Shown in pieces: positions 4,453-5,171 of a stretch of 5,171 bases of DNA. The first letter of the stretch is position 1. Every line of letters begins with the position of its first letter. The stretch comes from Oscillospiraceae bacterium (lineage in GTDB: Bacteria; Bacillota_A; Clostridia; Oscillospirales; Oscillospiraceae): assembly GCA_017381835.1 (NCBI GenBank), contig JAFOBK010000245.1, positions 1 through 5,171 of the forward strand, in the 5' to 3' direction. Position numbers and translations under genes: made by a program. Below the pieces are notes generated by a model. That model saw only the letters and a program-made list of their open reading frames with translations. It was not told the DNA's origin and did no database searches.

Positions 4453-5171
4453 ATGAATTACGATTTTTCCGCCATTGAAAAGAAATGGCACGAGTATTGG
4501 GAGAAGAATGACACCTTCCATACCGATGTGTGGGATTTCTCCAAGCCCAAGTACTATGTGCTGGATATGTTCCCTTACCCCTCCGGTGTGGGTCTGCATG
4601 CAGGTCACCCCGAAGGCTACACCGCTACTGACATCATGTCCCGTATGAAGCGTATGCAGGGCTTCAATGTTCTGCACCCCATGGGCTATGACTCCTTCGG
4701 CCTGCCCGCAGAGCAGTACGCTGTGGATACCGGCAACCATCCCAACGGCTTTACCCAGAAGAACATTGATACCTTCTCCGGTCAGCTGAAGGAACTGGGC
4801 TTTGACTATGACTGGTCCAAGGTTCTGGCTACCTCCGATCCTGAGTTCTACAAGTGGACCCAGTGGATCTTCAAGAAGCTGTGGGAAGCAGGCTATGCAA
4901 AGCGCATCGAGATGCCCGTCAACTGGTGCGAAGCACTGGGCACCGTTCTTGCCAATGACGAAGTCATCGACGGCAAGTCCGAGCGCGGCGGCTATCCCGT
5001 TGAGAAGAGAATGATGATGCAGTGGGTTATCGACCAGCCTGCCTTTGCTGAAAAGCTGCTGGAAGGCCTGGAAGAGATCGACTGGCCCGAATCCACCAAG
5101 GAGATCCAGCGCAACTGGATCGGCAAGTCCACCGGTGTTGAGGTTGACTTCAAGCTGGTTGGCGGCGGTGA
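4453..5171 (+). CDS. leuS: Leucyl-tRNA synthetase, N-terminal part (3' cut by window edge)
   Basis: The frame starts at ATG 4453 and runs off the window after 239 complete codons; a full enzyme is usually around 800 or more residues. It is a class I synthetase that charges tRNA-Leu using ATP. Visible are the opening [14 protein letters not shown] (3-16), PYPSG (41-45), the HIGH-type ATP motif written HAGH (49-52), [23 protein letters not shown] (65-87), and the connective segment [15 protein letters not shown] (157-171) followed by GGYPVEKR (179-186) and NWIGKS (221-226). The [14 protein letters not shown] version of the active-site loop, rather than the LHMGHVRNY form of E. coli, belongs to a LeuRS subtype I associate with Clostridia and Bacteroidetes. 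The editing domain and KMSKS motif are outside the window. GAGG at 4440-4443 lies nine bases before the start. Only 31 bases separate it from the upstream gene, leaving no room for a T-box leader. Confidence 0.96.
   Translation, partial: MNYDFSAIEKKWHEYWEKNDTFHTDVWDFSKPKYYVLDMFPYPSGVGLHAGHPEGYTATDIMSRMKRMQGFNVLHPMGYDSFGLPAEQYAVDTGNHPNGFTQKNIDTFSGQLKELGFDYDWSKVLATSDPEFYKWTQWIFKKLWEAGYAKRIEMPVNWCEALGTVLANDEVIDGKSERGGYPVEKRMMMQWVIDQPAFAEKLLEGLEEIDWPESTKEIQRNWIGKSTGVEVDFKLVGGG

Overview
The window is a densely packed, single-strand (+) block of housekeeping genes. All eight genes read left to right, with gaps of only 7 to 90 bases and one 14-base overlap. The proteins are most like those of low-GC-lineage Gram-positive bacteria (Firmicutes/Clostridia): smc followed by ftsY, a YqeI/YhbY - NadD - YqeK - RsfS series, a short FtsY without a long acidic domain, and strong AGGAGG-type ribosome binding sites. 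Base composition is moderate (hand counts of single 60-base lines give about 47-63% GC in most genes). Together with the short palindromic repeats, this suggests a gut Clostridia/Oscillospirales-type organism. That placement is inference and goes no further than order level.

Region by region: positions 1-330 hold the C-terminal ATPase end of SMC (chromosome condensation), cut by the window edge. Positions 331-420 hold a short palindromic repeat and the ftsY ribosome binding site. Positions 421-1326 encode FtsY, the signal recognition particle receptor. Positions 1327-1392 hold a second copy of the same repeat family with a different core hairpin. Then come rdgB (1393-1998, dITP/XTP pyrophosphatase), yhbY (1985-2455, ribosome-assembly RNA-binding protein with an unusually long basic tail), a nadD-yqeK fusion (2495-3670, NAD synthesis plus an Ap4A-hydrolase-type HD domain), rsfS (3678-4040, ribosomal silencing factor), a small AT-rich gene of unknown function (4077-4421), and the start of leuS (4453 to the end, leucyl-tRNA synthetase).

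The genes probably form one or two transcription units. No convincing Rho-independent terminator (hairpin followed by a T-run) is visible anywhere. The theme from yhbY onward is ribosome assembly and silencing, nucleotide and cofactor housekeeping, and tRNA charging. I see no evidence of a new defence or mobile system. The points most worth a second look are the repeat pair with variable cores, the NadD-YqeK fusion, the extended YhbY, the unknown protein before leuS, and the lack of room for a T-box leader ahead of leuS.
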